This document shows, in pieces, positions 7,258 through 15,767 of a stretch of 64,000 nucleotides of DNA. The notes beneath the pieces were generated by a model. The model was not told where the DNA came from. It saw only the letters and a list, made by a program, of their open reading frames with translations, and made no database searches. The DNA is from Streptomyces iconiensis (lineage in GTDB: Bacteria; Actinomycetota; Actinomycetes; Streptomycetales; Streptomycetaceae): NCBI RefSeq assembly GCF_028657195.3, contig NZ_JANCPR020000030.1, positions 1 to 64,000 on the forward strand, given 5' to 3'. Positions within the stretch are counted from its first letter, which is position 1. Each line of letters starts with the position of its first letter. Made by a program: the position numbers and the translations under genes.

Positions 7258-8412
7258 TCACCGCTGCGCGCTCTGTGCGCGACGGGCGAGGTTCGCGTCC
7301 ACCTCGTCCCGCCACACGCGTACGGCCCGTTCCGTGTCGATCTCGAACTCGAAGCGGTCCGTCATCTCGGGGCGCACGTCCTCCACGTCCACGTAGAACT
7401 GCTCGTACCAGCGCCGCAGTTGGTAGACAGGGCCGTCCTGGTCACACAGCAGGGGGTTGTCGATACGGGTCTTGCTGAGCCAGATCTCGACGTCCTCCTC
7501 GAAGCCCGTCGCGAGCCCCTCGGCCGCCTGGGCCGCGGCCTGCGCAGCCGCCTCGTCCGTCATGCCGGGCAGCTTCTTGACCAGGGCGCCGTACTGGAGA
7601 ACGAACGCGTCGGGCGAGACCGGGTAGTGGCAGTTGATGAGCACGGTCTCGGCCGTGGCCCCGCCGACCTCTGTCCACAGGTGGTCGATCATGTACGAGG
7701 GGCCGTGGTACGAGGCTTCCGAGCGCAGCCTGCCCTGTGCCGAGAGCGTGTCGGCCGCCGTCATGTCCTCACGCGGGTCGCTCTCCATGTACTGGCTGGC
7801 GACATGCCCCTCGAAGACGTTCTTGAAGTACGTGGGGAAGGAGTTGTGGACGTAGAAGAAGTGCGCCATGTCCACGACGTTGTCCACGATTTCGCGGCAG
7901 TGCGAGCCGTCGATCCTGATGCTGTTCCAGGTCCAGTCGCTCCACTCGTCGCTGAAGGCGCCCTCGATACGGGGAATCGTCACCCCCTCGGGAGGCGGCG
8001 TGCCCTGCGGGTCGTACCAGACGAAAAGCTGCCCGTTCTCCTCCAGCGTCGTCCAGGCGCGGGTGCGGGCGCGCGGCGGTACGCGGTGCGCGTACGGGAT
8101 ACCGGCGCACTTCCCGTTGCCCGCCCAGCGCCAGTCGTGGAACGGGCAGGCGAGCGCGTCGCCCTTGACGGTGCCGTGCGCCAGGTTGCCGCCCATGTGG
8201 GGGCAGTACGCGTTGAGCACGTGCAGCTCGCCCGTGCCGGCGGCCTGGAAGGCCACCAGCTCGGTGCCGAACGCCTCGATCCCGTGCGGCTTTCCGTCCT
8301 TGAAGCCGCTCGCGAGGCCGAGACAGTGCCAGCCACGTGCATATCGCTCGGGTGGTGCGCCGGCCTCGATCCTCCGGGGCCCGTGATCCTCAGTGGTGCT
8401 GCGCGCGCTCAT
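7258..8412 (-). CDS. kshA: 3-ketosteroid-9-alpha-hydroxylase oxygenase KshA
   Basis: This is a 384-residue Rieske non-heme iron oxygenase. The Rieske cluster ligands are C70, H72, C89 and H92 in CPHMGG...CPFHDW. The mononuclear iron motif around N178, D181, H184 and H189 is DNVVDMAHFFYVH. KshA hydroxylates C9 of 3-ketosteroids such as androstadienedione; this opens ring B together with the delta-1-dehydrogenase. The ATG at 8412 has a GGAGG ten bases upstream and gives the usual family length. The gene heads the kshA-small protein-kshB operon and is divergent from the IclR gene. Confidence 0.92.
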   Translation of the reverse strand: MSARSTTEDHGPRRIEAGAPPERYARGWHCLGLASGFKDGKPHGIEAFGTELVAFQAAGTGELHVLNAYCPHMGGNLAHGTVKGDALACPFHDWRWAGNGKCAGIPYAHRVPPRARTRAWTTLEENGQLFVWYDPQGTPPPEGVTIPRIEGAFSDEWSDWTWNSIRIDGSHCREIVDNVVDMAHFFYVHNSFPTYFKNVFEGHVASQYMESDPREDMTAADTLSAQGRLRSEASYHGPSYMIDHLWTEVGGATAETVLINCHYPVSPDAFVLQYGALVKKLPGMTDEAAAQAAAQAAEGLATGFEEDVEIWLSKTRIDNPLLCDQDGPVYQLRRWYEQFYVDVEDVRPEMTDRFEFEIDTERAVRVWRDEVDANLARRAQSAQR

Positions 8413-8487
8413 CTCGTTGTCGCCTCCACGTCCTCCTGTGCCAGTGGGGCGAGTCTCGGGCGGCGCCGACACGGGGCGCCAAGCCCG

Positions 8488-8504
8488 GTCCCGCTGACCG
8501 GGAC
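8488..8504. promoter_or_regulatory. 17-bp palindrome GTCCCGCTGACCGGGAC, candidate IclR operator
   Basis: The arms GTCCCG and CGGGAC are perfect and separated by 5 bp. The site lies in the divergent kshA/iclR region, 76 bp from the kshA start. Its reverse-strand counterpart at 13305-13321, in the hsaE/hsaD promoter region, matches at 15 of 17 positions. Sites of this shape are typical for IclR-family regulators. Confidence 0.6.
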
Positions 8505-8579
8505 GCGAGAAGGTATTTCGATTAGGCATTGCGCGCCTCTTCCCGCGCGCCCTCGCGGATGCGTAACCTCCCCGGCAAC

Positions 8580-8595
8580 GAGACACAGTTGTCTC
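8580..8595. promoter_or_regulatory. Inverted repeat GAGACA-N4-TGTCTC upstream of iclR
   Basis: The 6-bp arms are perfect. The repeat ends 19 bp before the IclR start and just before its ribosome binding site, so it could act as an operator or as a hairpin in the leader. Confidence 0.35.
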
Positions 8596-8614
8596 GCGAG
8601 CGCGAGGAGGCCCC

Positions 8615-9352
8615 ATGAGCATCGCCGTACGGGAGCACGCAGCCGCAGCGCCCACACCGGTCTCGATGATCGACAGAGTCGTGCGGATTCTCGACGCCTT
8701 CGAGGGTGCCGACGGGCTCACCCTCGCCCAGGTCGTCCGCCGCACGGGACTGCCCAGGTCCTCGGCGCACCGCATCCTCGAACACCTCGCTGAGGTGCGC
8801 TACTTGCGCCGTGACGAGCACACCTACCGGCTCGGCATGCGGATCATGGAGCTGGGCGCGCTCGTCATCCACCAGGACAGGGTGCGCGAGGCCGCCGCGC
8901 CCCACCTGCACCAACTGCACCAGGTCACAGGGCTGGTGGCACATCTGGCCGTGCTCGACGACACCCAGGTCGTCTACCTCGACAAGGTCGGCAACCGCTT
9001 CGGCACCCTGCTGCCCTCCCGCGTCGGCGGCCGGCTGCCCGCCGCACGTACGGGCGTCGGCAAGGCGCTGCTCGCACACACCCCGCACCCCGGCCCGCTC
9101 CCCGAGGCACTGCTGGCCGAGCTGGCGCACATACGCGAACGGGGCATCGCACACGACCGCGAAGAGGCCGTACGGGGCGTCGCCTGTGTCGCGGCGCCCA
9201 TCGTCGGCGCGGGCGACAGCGGGCCCGCGCTCGCCGCGATCTCCGTGTGCGGGCCCGTGGGACAGGTGCGGCGCGCCCCAGGACTGGCCTCGATGATCCG
9301 GCAGGCGGCGGCCCGGATCTGGCGCACCGCCGCACCCTCCGTACCCGCCTGA
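8615..9352 (+). CDS. IclR family transcriptional regulator
   Basis: This 245-residue regulator has an N-terminal winged helix-turn-helix (residues 35-60, LTLAQVVRRTGLPRSSAHRI) and a C-terminal IclR effector domain (GRLPAARTGVGKALLAH, then the RERGIAHDREEAVRGVACVAAPI stretch). It is divergent from kshA, with a 202-bp shared region that contains a 17-bp palindrome. It is the best candidate for a regulator of the ksh and hsa genes; the likely ligand would be a steroid catabolite, which is inference. A GAGGAGG lies just before the ATG. Confidence 0.85.
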   Translation: MSIAVREHAAAAPTPVSMIDRVVRILDAFEGADGLTLAQVVRRTGLPRSSAHRILEHLAEVRYLRRDEHTYRLGMRIMELGALVIHQDRVREAAAPHLHQLHQVTGLVAHLAVLDDTQVVYLDKVGNRFGTLLPSRVGGRLPAARTGVGKALLAHTPHPGPLPEALLAELAHIRERGIAHDREEAVRGVACVAAPIVGAGDSGPALAAISVCGPVGQVRRAPGLASMIRQAAARIWRTAAPSVPA

Positions 9353-9382
9353 ATCCGCCCCGCGGGCAGGTTGGTTGGTGCC

Positions 9383-10192
9383 TCAGCTCCGGGGCGGTTC
9401 GCCTGCGGTCCGCCTCGCCTGCGGCCCGTCCGCCGCCTCCGTAGCGTTCGCCGCTTCCGCGCGGCCCGTTCCGTCCGCGCGGCGCGCTTCCTCGCCCTCG
9501 TCCTGCTCGCGCTCCGCACGTCGGCGCCGCCAGGCCAGCACCGCGGCGGTCGCGGCGATCACGGTGGGTACGGCCAGCACCGGTGTGAGGGTCTCGGTCC
9601 AGGGCGGGTTCAGCTTTTCGGTGCCTCCGCTGCGGAACTGGCAGGTCGCCTGCGCCGGGAACAGGCTCGCATCCAGCGTCTGCGGCGCGTTGACGCCCCA
9701 GCCTCCGCCGACCGCGCAGGCCGACGACGGTGCGGTGAGCAGCGGCCGGACCGTCGGTCCGTAGGCCAGGAGGAAGACGGAACCGGTGACCAGCAACGCC
9801 GTTCCCGTACGCCGTAGCTTCTGCGCGCGCGTGAAGCGGAGAGCGGGCGAGGCACTGTCGGGCAGCTCGGCGCACTCGGCGAGCAGCGCCAACAGCACGC
9901 ACAGGGCCAGGCCGACGGCGCAGAGCCAGATCACTCCGCCGAGCAGCCCCGTACCGCCAGAGGAGACCTCTCCCCCGGCGTACTCGCAGATCACTGCCGG
10001 GGGAAACGCCTGCCGCCTGATGTCTCCCAGCGCCCCGGGCCCCTCGACGCCCCCTTGTGCGCACTGCTCGTCGAACTCCAGCGACACCAGCAGCGCCCAG
10101 GCCGAGGCCACGAACAGCACGCCGAACAGCCCCGCCGCCGCGCCCCAGAGCCGACCGGTACGAAAGGCTCCATACGTACGTGTGCTCGACAT
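9383..10192 (-). CDS. Integral membrane protein, unknown function
   Basis: This 269-residue protein has about four predicted membrane helices: residues 15-38 (LWGAAAGLFGVLFVASAWALL), about 80-105, about 130-150 and about 205-225. It ends in a charged, Glu/Ala-rich cytoplasmic tail. The second loop contains several cysteines. No family was recognised. It lies downstream of hsaF in the same direction with a 155-bp gap, so co-transcription with the hsa genes is possible but unproven. It converges with the IclR gene. Confidence 0.7.
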   Translation of the reverse strand: MSSTRTYGAFRTGRLWGAAAGLFGVLFVASAWALLVSLEFDEQCAQGGVEGPGALGDIRRQAFPPAVICEYAGGEVSSGGTGLLGGVIWLCAVGLALCVLLALLAECAELPDSASPALRFTRAQKLRRTGTALLVTGSVFLLAYGPTVRPLLTAPSSACAVGGGWGVNAPQTLDASLFPAQATCQFRSGGTEKLNPPWTETLTPVLAVPTVIAATAAVLAWRRRRAEREQDEGEEARRADGTGRAEAANATEAADGPQARRTAGEPPRS

Positions 10193-10347
10193 CCGTGGAG
10201 AGTATCCCTGGCCGGGGCGGTCGCGGCGCACTGGTACGCCAGTACGCGAGTGCGCCAGTAGCCAGTACCCGGGTGCGCGGCAGGCGCGGGGCAAGAGCGG
10301 GGCGGAGGCACGCGGGTGCGGGTCGGGGCACTTGCGGATCGGGCGGG

Positions 10348-11364
10348 TCAGTCTGCCAGTTCGCGGGCTATGTCGATCAGTTGGTCCTCCTGCCCGCCCA
10401 CCAGCTGCCGCTCTCCCGCGCGCAGCAGGATCTCGGCACCCGACACCCCGTACCGCTCCGCCCAGCGGTCGGCGTGCTTGAGGAAGCTGGAGTAGACCCC
10501 CGCGTACCCCATCATCAGTTCCAGGCGGCCCAGCCTGCACTCGTCGTCCATCACGGGCAGCACCGCGTCCTCCGCCGCGTCCGCGATCGCGAGCACATCG
10601 ATGCCCGTGCGTATCCCGAGCCGCTCGGCGACGGCGGCGAACGCCTCGACCGGTGTGTTCCCCGCGCCGGCGCCGAAGCGCCGCGTGGAGCCGTCGATCT
10701 GCCGCGCTCCTGCGCCTACGGCCAGCACCGAGTTGGCCACGCCCAGGCCGAGGTTCTCGTGCCCGTGGAAACCGACCTGCGCGTCGTCGCCCAGCTCGTC
10801 GACCAGCGCGGCGACGCGGTCGCCCACCTCGTCGAGCACCAGCGCGCCCGCCGAGTCCACCACGTACACGCACTGGCACCCCGCGTCCGCCATCCTGCGC
10901 CCCTGCGCCGCCAGTACCTCGGGCGGCCGGCTGTGCGCCATCATCAGGAACCCGACGGTCTCCAGGCCGATCTCGCGGGCGAGCCCGAAGTGCTGGTCGG
11001 CGATGTCGGCCTCGGTGCAGTGCGTGGCGATACGGCAGATGGCCGCGCCGTTGTCCGCCGCCTCCCTGATGTCGTCCTTGACGCCGAGCCCCGGCAGCAT
11101 CAGGAACGCGATACGTGCCCGCTTCGCCGTGCGCACCGCTGTCGCGATCAGCTCCTGCTCCGGTGTGTGGCTGAAGCCGTAGTTGAAGGACGAGCCGCCG
11201 AGCCCGTCGCCGTGTGTGACCTCGATGACGGGCACCCCCGCGCCGTCCAGCGCGGCGACGATCGCCCGTACGTGCTCCACCGTGAACCGGTGCCGCTTGG
11301 CGTGCGATCCGTCGCGCAGCGACGAGTCGGTGACGCGGATGTCGCGGCTCTGCGGCTCTGGCAT
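10348..11364 (-). CDS. hsaF: 4-hydroxy-2-oxovalerate/2-oxohexanoate aldolase HsaF
   Basis: This is a 338-residue DRE-TIM metallolyase close to HsaF/DmpG. Key motifs are SSLRDGSHAKRH at the N-terminus (catalytic and metal residues), VTHGDGLGGSSFNYG, the metal-binding HGHENLGLG and FGAGAGNTPVEA. It cleaves the 4-hydroxy-2-oxo acid made by HsaE into pyruvate and an aldehyde that is channelled to HsaG. The ATG at 11364 has a GGGAG at good spacing and matches the short N-terminus of the family; an upstream GTG at 11382 overlaps the hsaG stop and is possible. Confidence 0.92.
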   Translation of the reverse strand: MPEPQSRDIRVTDSSLRDGSHAKRHRFTVEHVRAIVAALDGAGVPVIEVTHGDGLGGSSFNYGFSHTPEQELIATAVRTAKRARIAFLMLPGLGVKDDIREAADNGAAICRIATHCTEADIADQHFGLAREIGLETVGFLMMAHSRPPEVLAAQGRRMADAGCQCVYVVDSAGALVLDEVGDRVAALVDELGDDAQVGFHGHENLGLGVANSVLAVGAGARQIDGSTRRFGAGAGNTPVEAFAAVAERLGIRTGIDVLAIADAAEDAVLPVMDDECRLGRLELMMGYAGVYSSFLKHADRWAERYGVSGAEILLRAGERQLVGGQEDQLIDIARELAD

Positions 11365-11378
11365 GGCTGAACTCCCGT

Positions 11379-12320
11379 TCACAGTACGGTCGATGAGGTG
11401 GCGCCCGCCGGGAGCCCGGCCGCGAGGCCCTCGCCCACGCGGGTCGCCGCCGCGGTCATGATGTCGAGGTTCCCCGCGTAAGGCGGCAGGAAGTCACCCG
11501 CTCCCTCGACCTCCAGCAGGATGGCCACCCGCGCGGGCGAGAACGCGTCGGCCGGGTCGAACTGCGGCTCCCCGCGCAACCGGTACCCCGGTACGTACTC
11601 CGCGACGGCCGCCGCCATCTCCGCGACGGAGGCGGCGATCGCGCCCTGGTCGGCGTCGTCGGGCAGCTGGCAGTACACCGTGTCCCGCATCAGCATCGGC
11701 GGCTCCGCGGGGTTCAGGATGATGATCGCCTTGCCCCGTGCGGCGCCGCCGACGTGCTCGATGCCCCAGCGCGTCGTCCGCGTGAACTCGTCGATGTTCG
11801 CGCGCGTTCCCGGGCCGGCCGACGGCGAGGCGACCGAGGCGACGATCTCCGCGTACGGCACGTGCACGACCCGCGAGACCGCGGCCACCATCGGGATGGT
11901 GGCCTGGCCGCCGCACGTGAGGAGGTTGACGTTGGCCGCTCCGGCACCCGCCTCCAGGTTCACCGCCGGTACGATCCCGGGCCCGAGCTTCGCGGGCGTC
12001 AGATCGACGCACGGGATGCCGTGTGCCTCGTACCGGGGCGCGTTGGCCCTGTGCACCGCCGCGCTCGTCGCCTCGAACACGAGGTCCGGCTGCTCGTCCT
12101 GGCCGAGCAGCCAGTCGACACCGCCGGCTTCGGCCTCGATCCCCGCCTCCCTCGCCCGCGCGAGTCCCTCGCTGGCCGGGTCGACGCCCACCATCCAGCG
12201 CGGCTCCACGCTCGGCGAGCGCAGGAGCTTGTACATCAGGTCCGTCCCGATGTTGCCCGGCCCCACGATCGCCGCCCGCGCCCTGCGCGCCGTGCGCGGT
12301 CCGCCGCCGTCACTTCTCAT
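11379..12320 (-). CDS. hsaG: Acylating acetaldehyde/propanal dehydrogenase HsaG
   Basis: This 313-residue enzyme has an N-terminal NAD-binding AIVGPGNIGTDL loop and the catalytic cysteine in NLLTCGGQATIPMV. It converts the aldehyde from HsaF to acyl-CoA (propanoyl-CoA in the steroid pathway) with NAD and CoA, and forms a channelling complex with HsaF. It overlaps the hsaE end by 11 bp and the hsaF gene follows at once, so hsaE-hsaG-hsaF is one operon. The DmpF homologue of aromatic meta-cleavage pathways is the alternative, but the context favours the steroid role. Confidence 0.92.
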   Translation of the reverse strand: MRSDGGGPRTARRARAAIVGPGNIGTDLMYKLLRSPSVEPRWMVGVDPASEGLARAREAGIEAEAGGVDWLLGQDEQPDLVFEATSAAVHRANAPRYEAHGIPCVDLTPAKLGPGIVPAVNLEAGAGAANVNLLTCGGQATIPMVAAVSRVVHVPYAEIVASVASPSAGPGTRANIDEFTRTTRWGIEHVGGAARGKAIIILNPAEPPMLMRDTVYCQLPDDADQGAIAASVAEMAAAVAEYVPGYRLRGEPQFDPADAFSPARVAILLEVEGAGDFLPPYAGNLDIMTAAATRVGEGLAAGLPAGATSSTVL

Positions 12321-13236
12321 GTGTGCGCAACTCCCTGATCGCGTCGGTTCCCTGACTCCGCCCGGGCCTCGGCCCCGGTACGGGCCTCCGCCTCCCTAGG
12401 GGCTCGGCTCCCGCCCCCCGCCGCTGAGAGGAGGTGCCGGTGGCCTCGAAGGCGAGCGACACGCTCCCCAACCCGTCCCCGAACTCCGCGACATACCGCT
12501 CTCCCGCGACCACATCGACCGCACGCGTGCACGACCCGGGCAGCACCACGTGCCCGGCACGCAGCCGCACCCCGTACCGGGACACGGTCCGCGCCAGCCA
12601 GGCGACGGCGTTCGCGGGGTCGCCCAGCACCGCGTCGGACCGCCCCCGCGCGAGCACCCGTCGCCCGTCCCCCGCGTACAGCGCCGCGTCGATCGCCCGC
12701 CTGTCCACCTCGCCGGGCGGCACACGCGCGGCGCCGAGGACGAAGCCGGCCGAGGACGCGTTGTCCGCGATGGTGTCGGCGATCCCGATGTCCCAGTCAC
12801 GTACGCGGCTGTCGATCAGCTCGATGGCGGGCACCAGCGCCGACGTGGCGCCGAGCACATCGGCCGCCGTGCACCCGCTGCCCGGAAGGTCGGCGCCGAG
12901 GAGGAACCCCACCTCGACCTCGACGCGGGGCGCGCAGTACGCGTCGGCGGGTACGCGGGAGCCGTCCGCGAGTGCCATGTCGTCGAGAAGGTGACCGTAG
13001 TCGGGCTCGTCGACGCCCATCATGCGCTGCATCACCTCCGAGGAGAGCCCGACCTTGTGCCCGACGACCCGCGCGCCCCGCTCGCGGCGCCGGGCGACAT
13101 TGAGCAGCTGGATCGCGTAGGCGTCGTCAGCGCCGGTCCCCGGCCAGGTCTCCCGCAGCGGCGCGACAGGAATACGGGCCGCCTCGGCCGCGCCCAACAC
13201 CTCGGCCGCAGCACGGCGTTCGGCCTCGTCCAGCAT
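12310..13236 (-). CDS. hsaE: 2-hydroxypenta-2,4-dienoate hydratase HsaE
   Basis: This 308-residue member of the 2-oxopent-4-enoate hydratase family shows VVGHKVGLSSEVMQRMMGV, the metal-binding RVEVEVGFLLG and the IELIDSRVRDWDIGIADTIADN block. It hydrates the 2-hydroxydiene released from the steroid A ring by HsaD, giving the substrate of HsaF. About 40 C-terminal residues rich in Arg, Pro and Gly extend past the usual family end. The ATG at 13236 follows GGGGAGGT. It is the first gene of the operon and divergent from hsaD. Confidence 0.9.
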   Translation of the reverse strand: MLDEAERRAAAEVLGAAEAARIPVAPLRETWPGTGADDAYAIQLLNVARRRERGARVVGHKVGLSSEVMQRMMGVDEPDYGHLLDDMALADGSRVPADAYCAPRVEVEVGFLLGADLPGSGCTAADVLGATSALVPAIELIDSRVRDWDIGIADTIADNASSAGFVLGAARVPPGEVDRRAIDAALYAGDGRRVLARGRSDAVLGDPANAVAWLARTVSRYGVRLRAGHVVLPGSCTRAVDVVAGERYVAEFGDGLGSVSLAFEATGTSSQRRGAGAEPLGRRRPVPGPRPGRSQGTDAIRELRTHEK

Positions 13237-13304
13237 GTGACCTCCCCTTTCGATCCGGCACAGCGGTGACCGTAGGCATGAGGCGCCGGGCACGTGAGCG
13301 TGCG

Positions 13305-13321
13305 CTCCCGTTCAGCGGGAC
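13305..13321. promoter_or_regulatory. 17-bp palindrome, second copy of the candidate IclR operator
   Basis: CTCCCGTTCAGCGGGAC has perfect 5-bp arms around a 5-bp centre. On the other strand it reads GTCCCGCTGAACGGGAG, matching the kshA-promoter site at 15 of 17 positions including the CTGA centre. It lies 69 bp from the hsaE start and 44 bp before hsaD. Confidence 0.6.
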
Positions 13322-13364
13322 GGGGCGGGGGTCCGCGGCCCGGCGCGCGGTTAGCGTCCGGCGC

Positions 13365-14264
13365 ATGGGATCCACGACGGAGCTGACGTACGAGTCCACG
13401 AGCCGCACGCTGACCGGCGAGTACGAGCTGCACTACCACCAGGCGGGCCCGTCGGCGGGCGCCGCCGCCTCCGGCGCTCCCGGAGACGACGCACCCGTAC
13501 TCGTACTGCTGCACGGCTCGGGCCCCGGCGTGAGCGGCTGGTCCAACTTCGCAGGCAACCTGCCGGTGTTCGCGGCGCACTTCCGTACGTACGTCCTGGA
13601 CATGCCCGCCTTCGGGCGCAGCCCCCAGCCGTCAGCGTGGACGGACCTCTACCCCAGGGTCGCGGCCGACGCGCTCCGCTTCTTCCTGGACGAACTCGGC
13701 ATCGTCCAGGCCCACCTGCTCGGGAACTCCATGGGCGGGAACGCCGCCGCCGAATTCGCCCTCGCCCACCCGGAGCGCGCCGGCCGACTGGTGCTGATGG
13801 GGCCTGGCGGGCTCGCCGTGAACACGTTCGGGCCGCAGGTCAGCGAAGGCACCAGGCGGCTGTTCGCCTTCCTGGCCGAGCCGTCGCGGGACGCCATGCG
13901 GGCGTGGGTGGAGACGATGGTCGCGGACCCCGCGCTGATCACGGACGCGCTGCTGGACGCGCGGACGGAGGCGGCGACGGCGCCCGGCGCCTGCGAGCGC
14001 GCTGCCTCGGTGTTCGCGACGTTCTCCGACCCCAGGTTCGCCGACGAGGCGCCGCTGTGGGCACGAGCCGACCGCCTGACCCACCGCACGCTGCTCACCT
14101 GGGGCCGCGAGGACAGGATGCTGCCGTACGAGGGCGCACTGTTCCCGTTCAGCCGGCTTCCCGATGCCGAACTGCACGTGTTCGCGCGCTGCGGGCACTG
14201 GGCCCAGGTGGAGCGGAAGGAGGAGTTCGAACGGGTGGTGCTGGAGTTCCTGCGGCGCCCGTGA
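13365..14264 (+). CDS. hsaD: Meta-cleavage product hydrolase HsaD (alpha/beta hydrolase)
   Basis: This is a 299-residue alpha/beta hydrolase of the MhpC/HsaD type. It has the oxyanion LLHGSGPGVSGWSNF stretch, nucleophile S122 in GNSMGG, acid D250 in GREDRMLP and H278 in RCGHWAQ. HsaD hydrolyses the carbon-carbon bond of the secosteroid meta-cleavage product 4,9-DSHA, releasing the A-ring dienoate used by HsaE and the ring C/D propanoate (HIP). The ATG at 13365 was preferred because upstream frames add Arg-rich non-homologous sequence. HsaC, which makes its substrate, is not in the window. Confidence 0.88.
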   Translation: MGSTTELTYESTSRTLTGEYELHYHQAGPSAGAAASGAPGDDAPVLVLLHGSGPGVSGWSNFAGNLPVFAAHFRTYVLDMPAFGRSPQPSAWTDLYPRVAADALRFFLDELGIVQAHLLGNSMGGNAAAEFALAHPERAGRLVLMGPGGLAVNTFGPQVSEGTRRLFAFLAEPSRDAMRAWVETMVADPALITDALLDARTEAATAPGACERAASVFATFSDPRFADEAPLWARADRLTHRTLLTWGREDRMLPYEGALFPFSRLPDAELHVFARCGHWAQVERKEEFERVVLEFLRRP

Positions 14265-14407
14265 CATCCGTCCCGGCGCTGTATCCGTCCTGGCGTCCCA
14301 TCCGCCCCGGCGCCCGTCCCAAGACCCATCATGGGCGGGCCGGGAGCCCCTTGTCACCGTCCTTCAGGACCAGATCAGCCGTGCGAACGGCTCCTAGGCT
14401 GAACGGC

Positions 14408-15028
14408 ATGCCGACACCTGACACCGACGCACACCCGGAACCCCCGCACCGGCACCCCGGCTTCAGCACCGGCCCGGCCTCCGGCACGGAGGAGCCCCGC
14501 GCTCCCTCGCCCCTGGTCAGGGAACTGCTCACCATGAGGGCCGAGGACGAGGCGAACGCACCCCGGGCCAACAGCGCCGACCTGACCGATCAGCTCGCCT
14601 GGCGGCGGCTGACGGCCCGCCACGGCGACCGGCTGCGCGCGCTGCTGGAGGAGCACGGCGGCTGGCCCGTACCGGACGAGGTCGGCGAGGAGGCCGCCAC
14701 CGGAGCGTGGCTGGTCGCCCAGCACGCCGACCGTCAGCTCGATGTGCAGCGGCTGGCGGTCCGACTGCTCGAACAGGCCGTCGCCGAGGGAACGGCGGGC
14801 CCCGAGGGGCGCCGCCGCCTCGCCTTCCTCCGCGACCGCCTCCACGTCAACGCGGGACTCCCCCAGAAGTACGGCACCCAGATCCAGGGCCTCACCTCCG
14901 ACGGCGCCCCGATCCCCTGGCCGATCGAGAACCCGGACATGCTGGACGTCCACCGCGCCAGAGCGGGCATCCCGCCCTTCGCCACATACACCGCCGCACA
15001 CGCCCCGAAGGAGCACCACCGGTCCTAG
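14408..15028 (+). CDS. DUF6624 domain-containing protein
   Basis: This is a 206-residue cytoplasmic protein. Its first 40 residues are disordered and Pro/His-rich; the remainder is helical and matches the DUF6624 pattern: GDRLRALLEEHGGWP, VGEEAATGAWLVAQHADRQ, ending in LPQKYGTQI. The function of this family is not known. No operon partner is evident: hsaD ends 143 bp upstream and the next gene is convergent. Confidence 0.75.
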   Translation: MPTPDTDAHPEPPHRHPGFSTGPASGTEEPRAPSPLVRELLTMRAEDEANAPRANSADLTDQLAWRRLTARHGDRLRALLEEHGGWPVPDEVGEEAATGAWLVAQHADRQLDVQRLAVRLLEQAVAEGTAGPEGRRRLAFLRDRLHVNAGLPQKYGTQIQGLTSDGAPIPWPIENPDMLDVHRARAGIPPFATYTAAHAPKEHHRS

Positions 15029-15045
15029 CGCGCTCCCCACCCACA

Positions 15046-15105
15046 GGGTCCGGAACCGCTGCGTCCCAGATCACAAGGTCCGGAACCGCTGCCGTCCCGG
15101 ACCAC
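15046..15105. repeat. Two tandem ~30-bp repeats between convergent genes
   Basis: Two copies of a GGTCCGGAACCGCTG...GTCCC unit (period 30-31) fill the gap between the DUF6624 gene and the GNAT gene, and a third degenerate start (GAGGCCGGAA) follows. No strong hairpin is formed. A local duplication is the simplest explanation. Confidence 0.6.
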
Positions 15106-15143
15106 GAGGCCGGAAGGGTGCCGCAGGAAGGCTACGAGCCCGG

Positions 15144-15767
15144 CTACAGGCGCCCGGAGGCGTGCGCGGGGCGCCACATCGGCCACATCGTCGGGCCGGC
15201 CTCCGGCAGTTCGACCGGTTTGCCCAGGTCCTCGAACCCGTACCGCGCGTACAACGCACGGCTGCGCTCGCTCGACGCCTCCAGGTACGCGGGAAGCCCC
15301 TCCTCGTCACAGCGGGACAGCCCGTGCCGCAGCAGCGCACTCCCGATGCCACGGTCCTGCTCCTCCGGTGCGACGGCGAGGCCCTGGAGGTACGCGTGGT
15401 CCTCGTGCGGGTGGCACTCCGCCGTGGCTCTGCCCATGACGCCCAGGCGTTCGTTGCCGGGGTCGACCTCCTTGAGCCCTTCGGTCAGCTCTTCCGCGCC
15501 CACCTGCTCACCGTCCCGTACGGCGAACCACAGCGCGACGCCGAGCCCGTCCTGCGTCATCTCCGCCGTGCCATGGAGGAAGGCACCGGAGAGAAAGGCA
15601 CCGAAGAGGTACGGATGCCGTGCCTCCCTGCGCTCCTCCTCGGGGAAGATCCAACAGCTGACGGGGTCCGCGCGGAACGCCGTATGCAACAGCGTCCGCA
15701 CGGCACCCAGGTCGCCGGTACGTACCGCACGGATGCCGGTAACTGGTCCCACTCTCGACACACCCAC
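15144..15767 (-). CDS. GNAT family N-acetyltransferase
   Basis: This 207-residue protein has the acetyl-CoA-binding motif A region AYLQGLAVAPEEQDRGIGSALLRH (V-x-P-x4-[RQ]-x-x-G-x-G/A type) near residues 122-145 and the C-terminal YARYGFEDLGKP typical of GNAT enzymes. The substrate is unknown. It starts at a GTG; a second GTG six bases downstream is better spaced from GAGAGG, so the true protein may be two residues shorter. It is a single gene facing the DUF6624 gene. Confidence 0.8.
   Translation of the reverse strand: MGVSRVGPVTGIRAVRTGDLGAVRTLLHTAFRADPVSCWIFPEEERREARHPYLFGAFLSGAFLHGTAEMTQDGLGVALWFAVRDGEQVGAEELTEGLKEVDPGNERLGVMGRATAECHPHEDHAYLQGLAVAPEEQDRGIGSALLRHGLSRCDEEGLPAYLEASSERSRALYARYGFEDLGKPVELPEAGPTMWPMWRPAHASGRL

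Noticed and set aside
7084..8793. 569-codon plus-strand frame
   Set aside because: It is antisense to kshA and has Arg/Val-rich composition without any domain.
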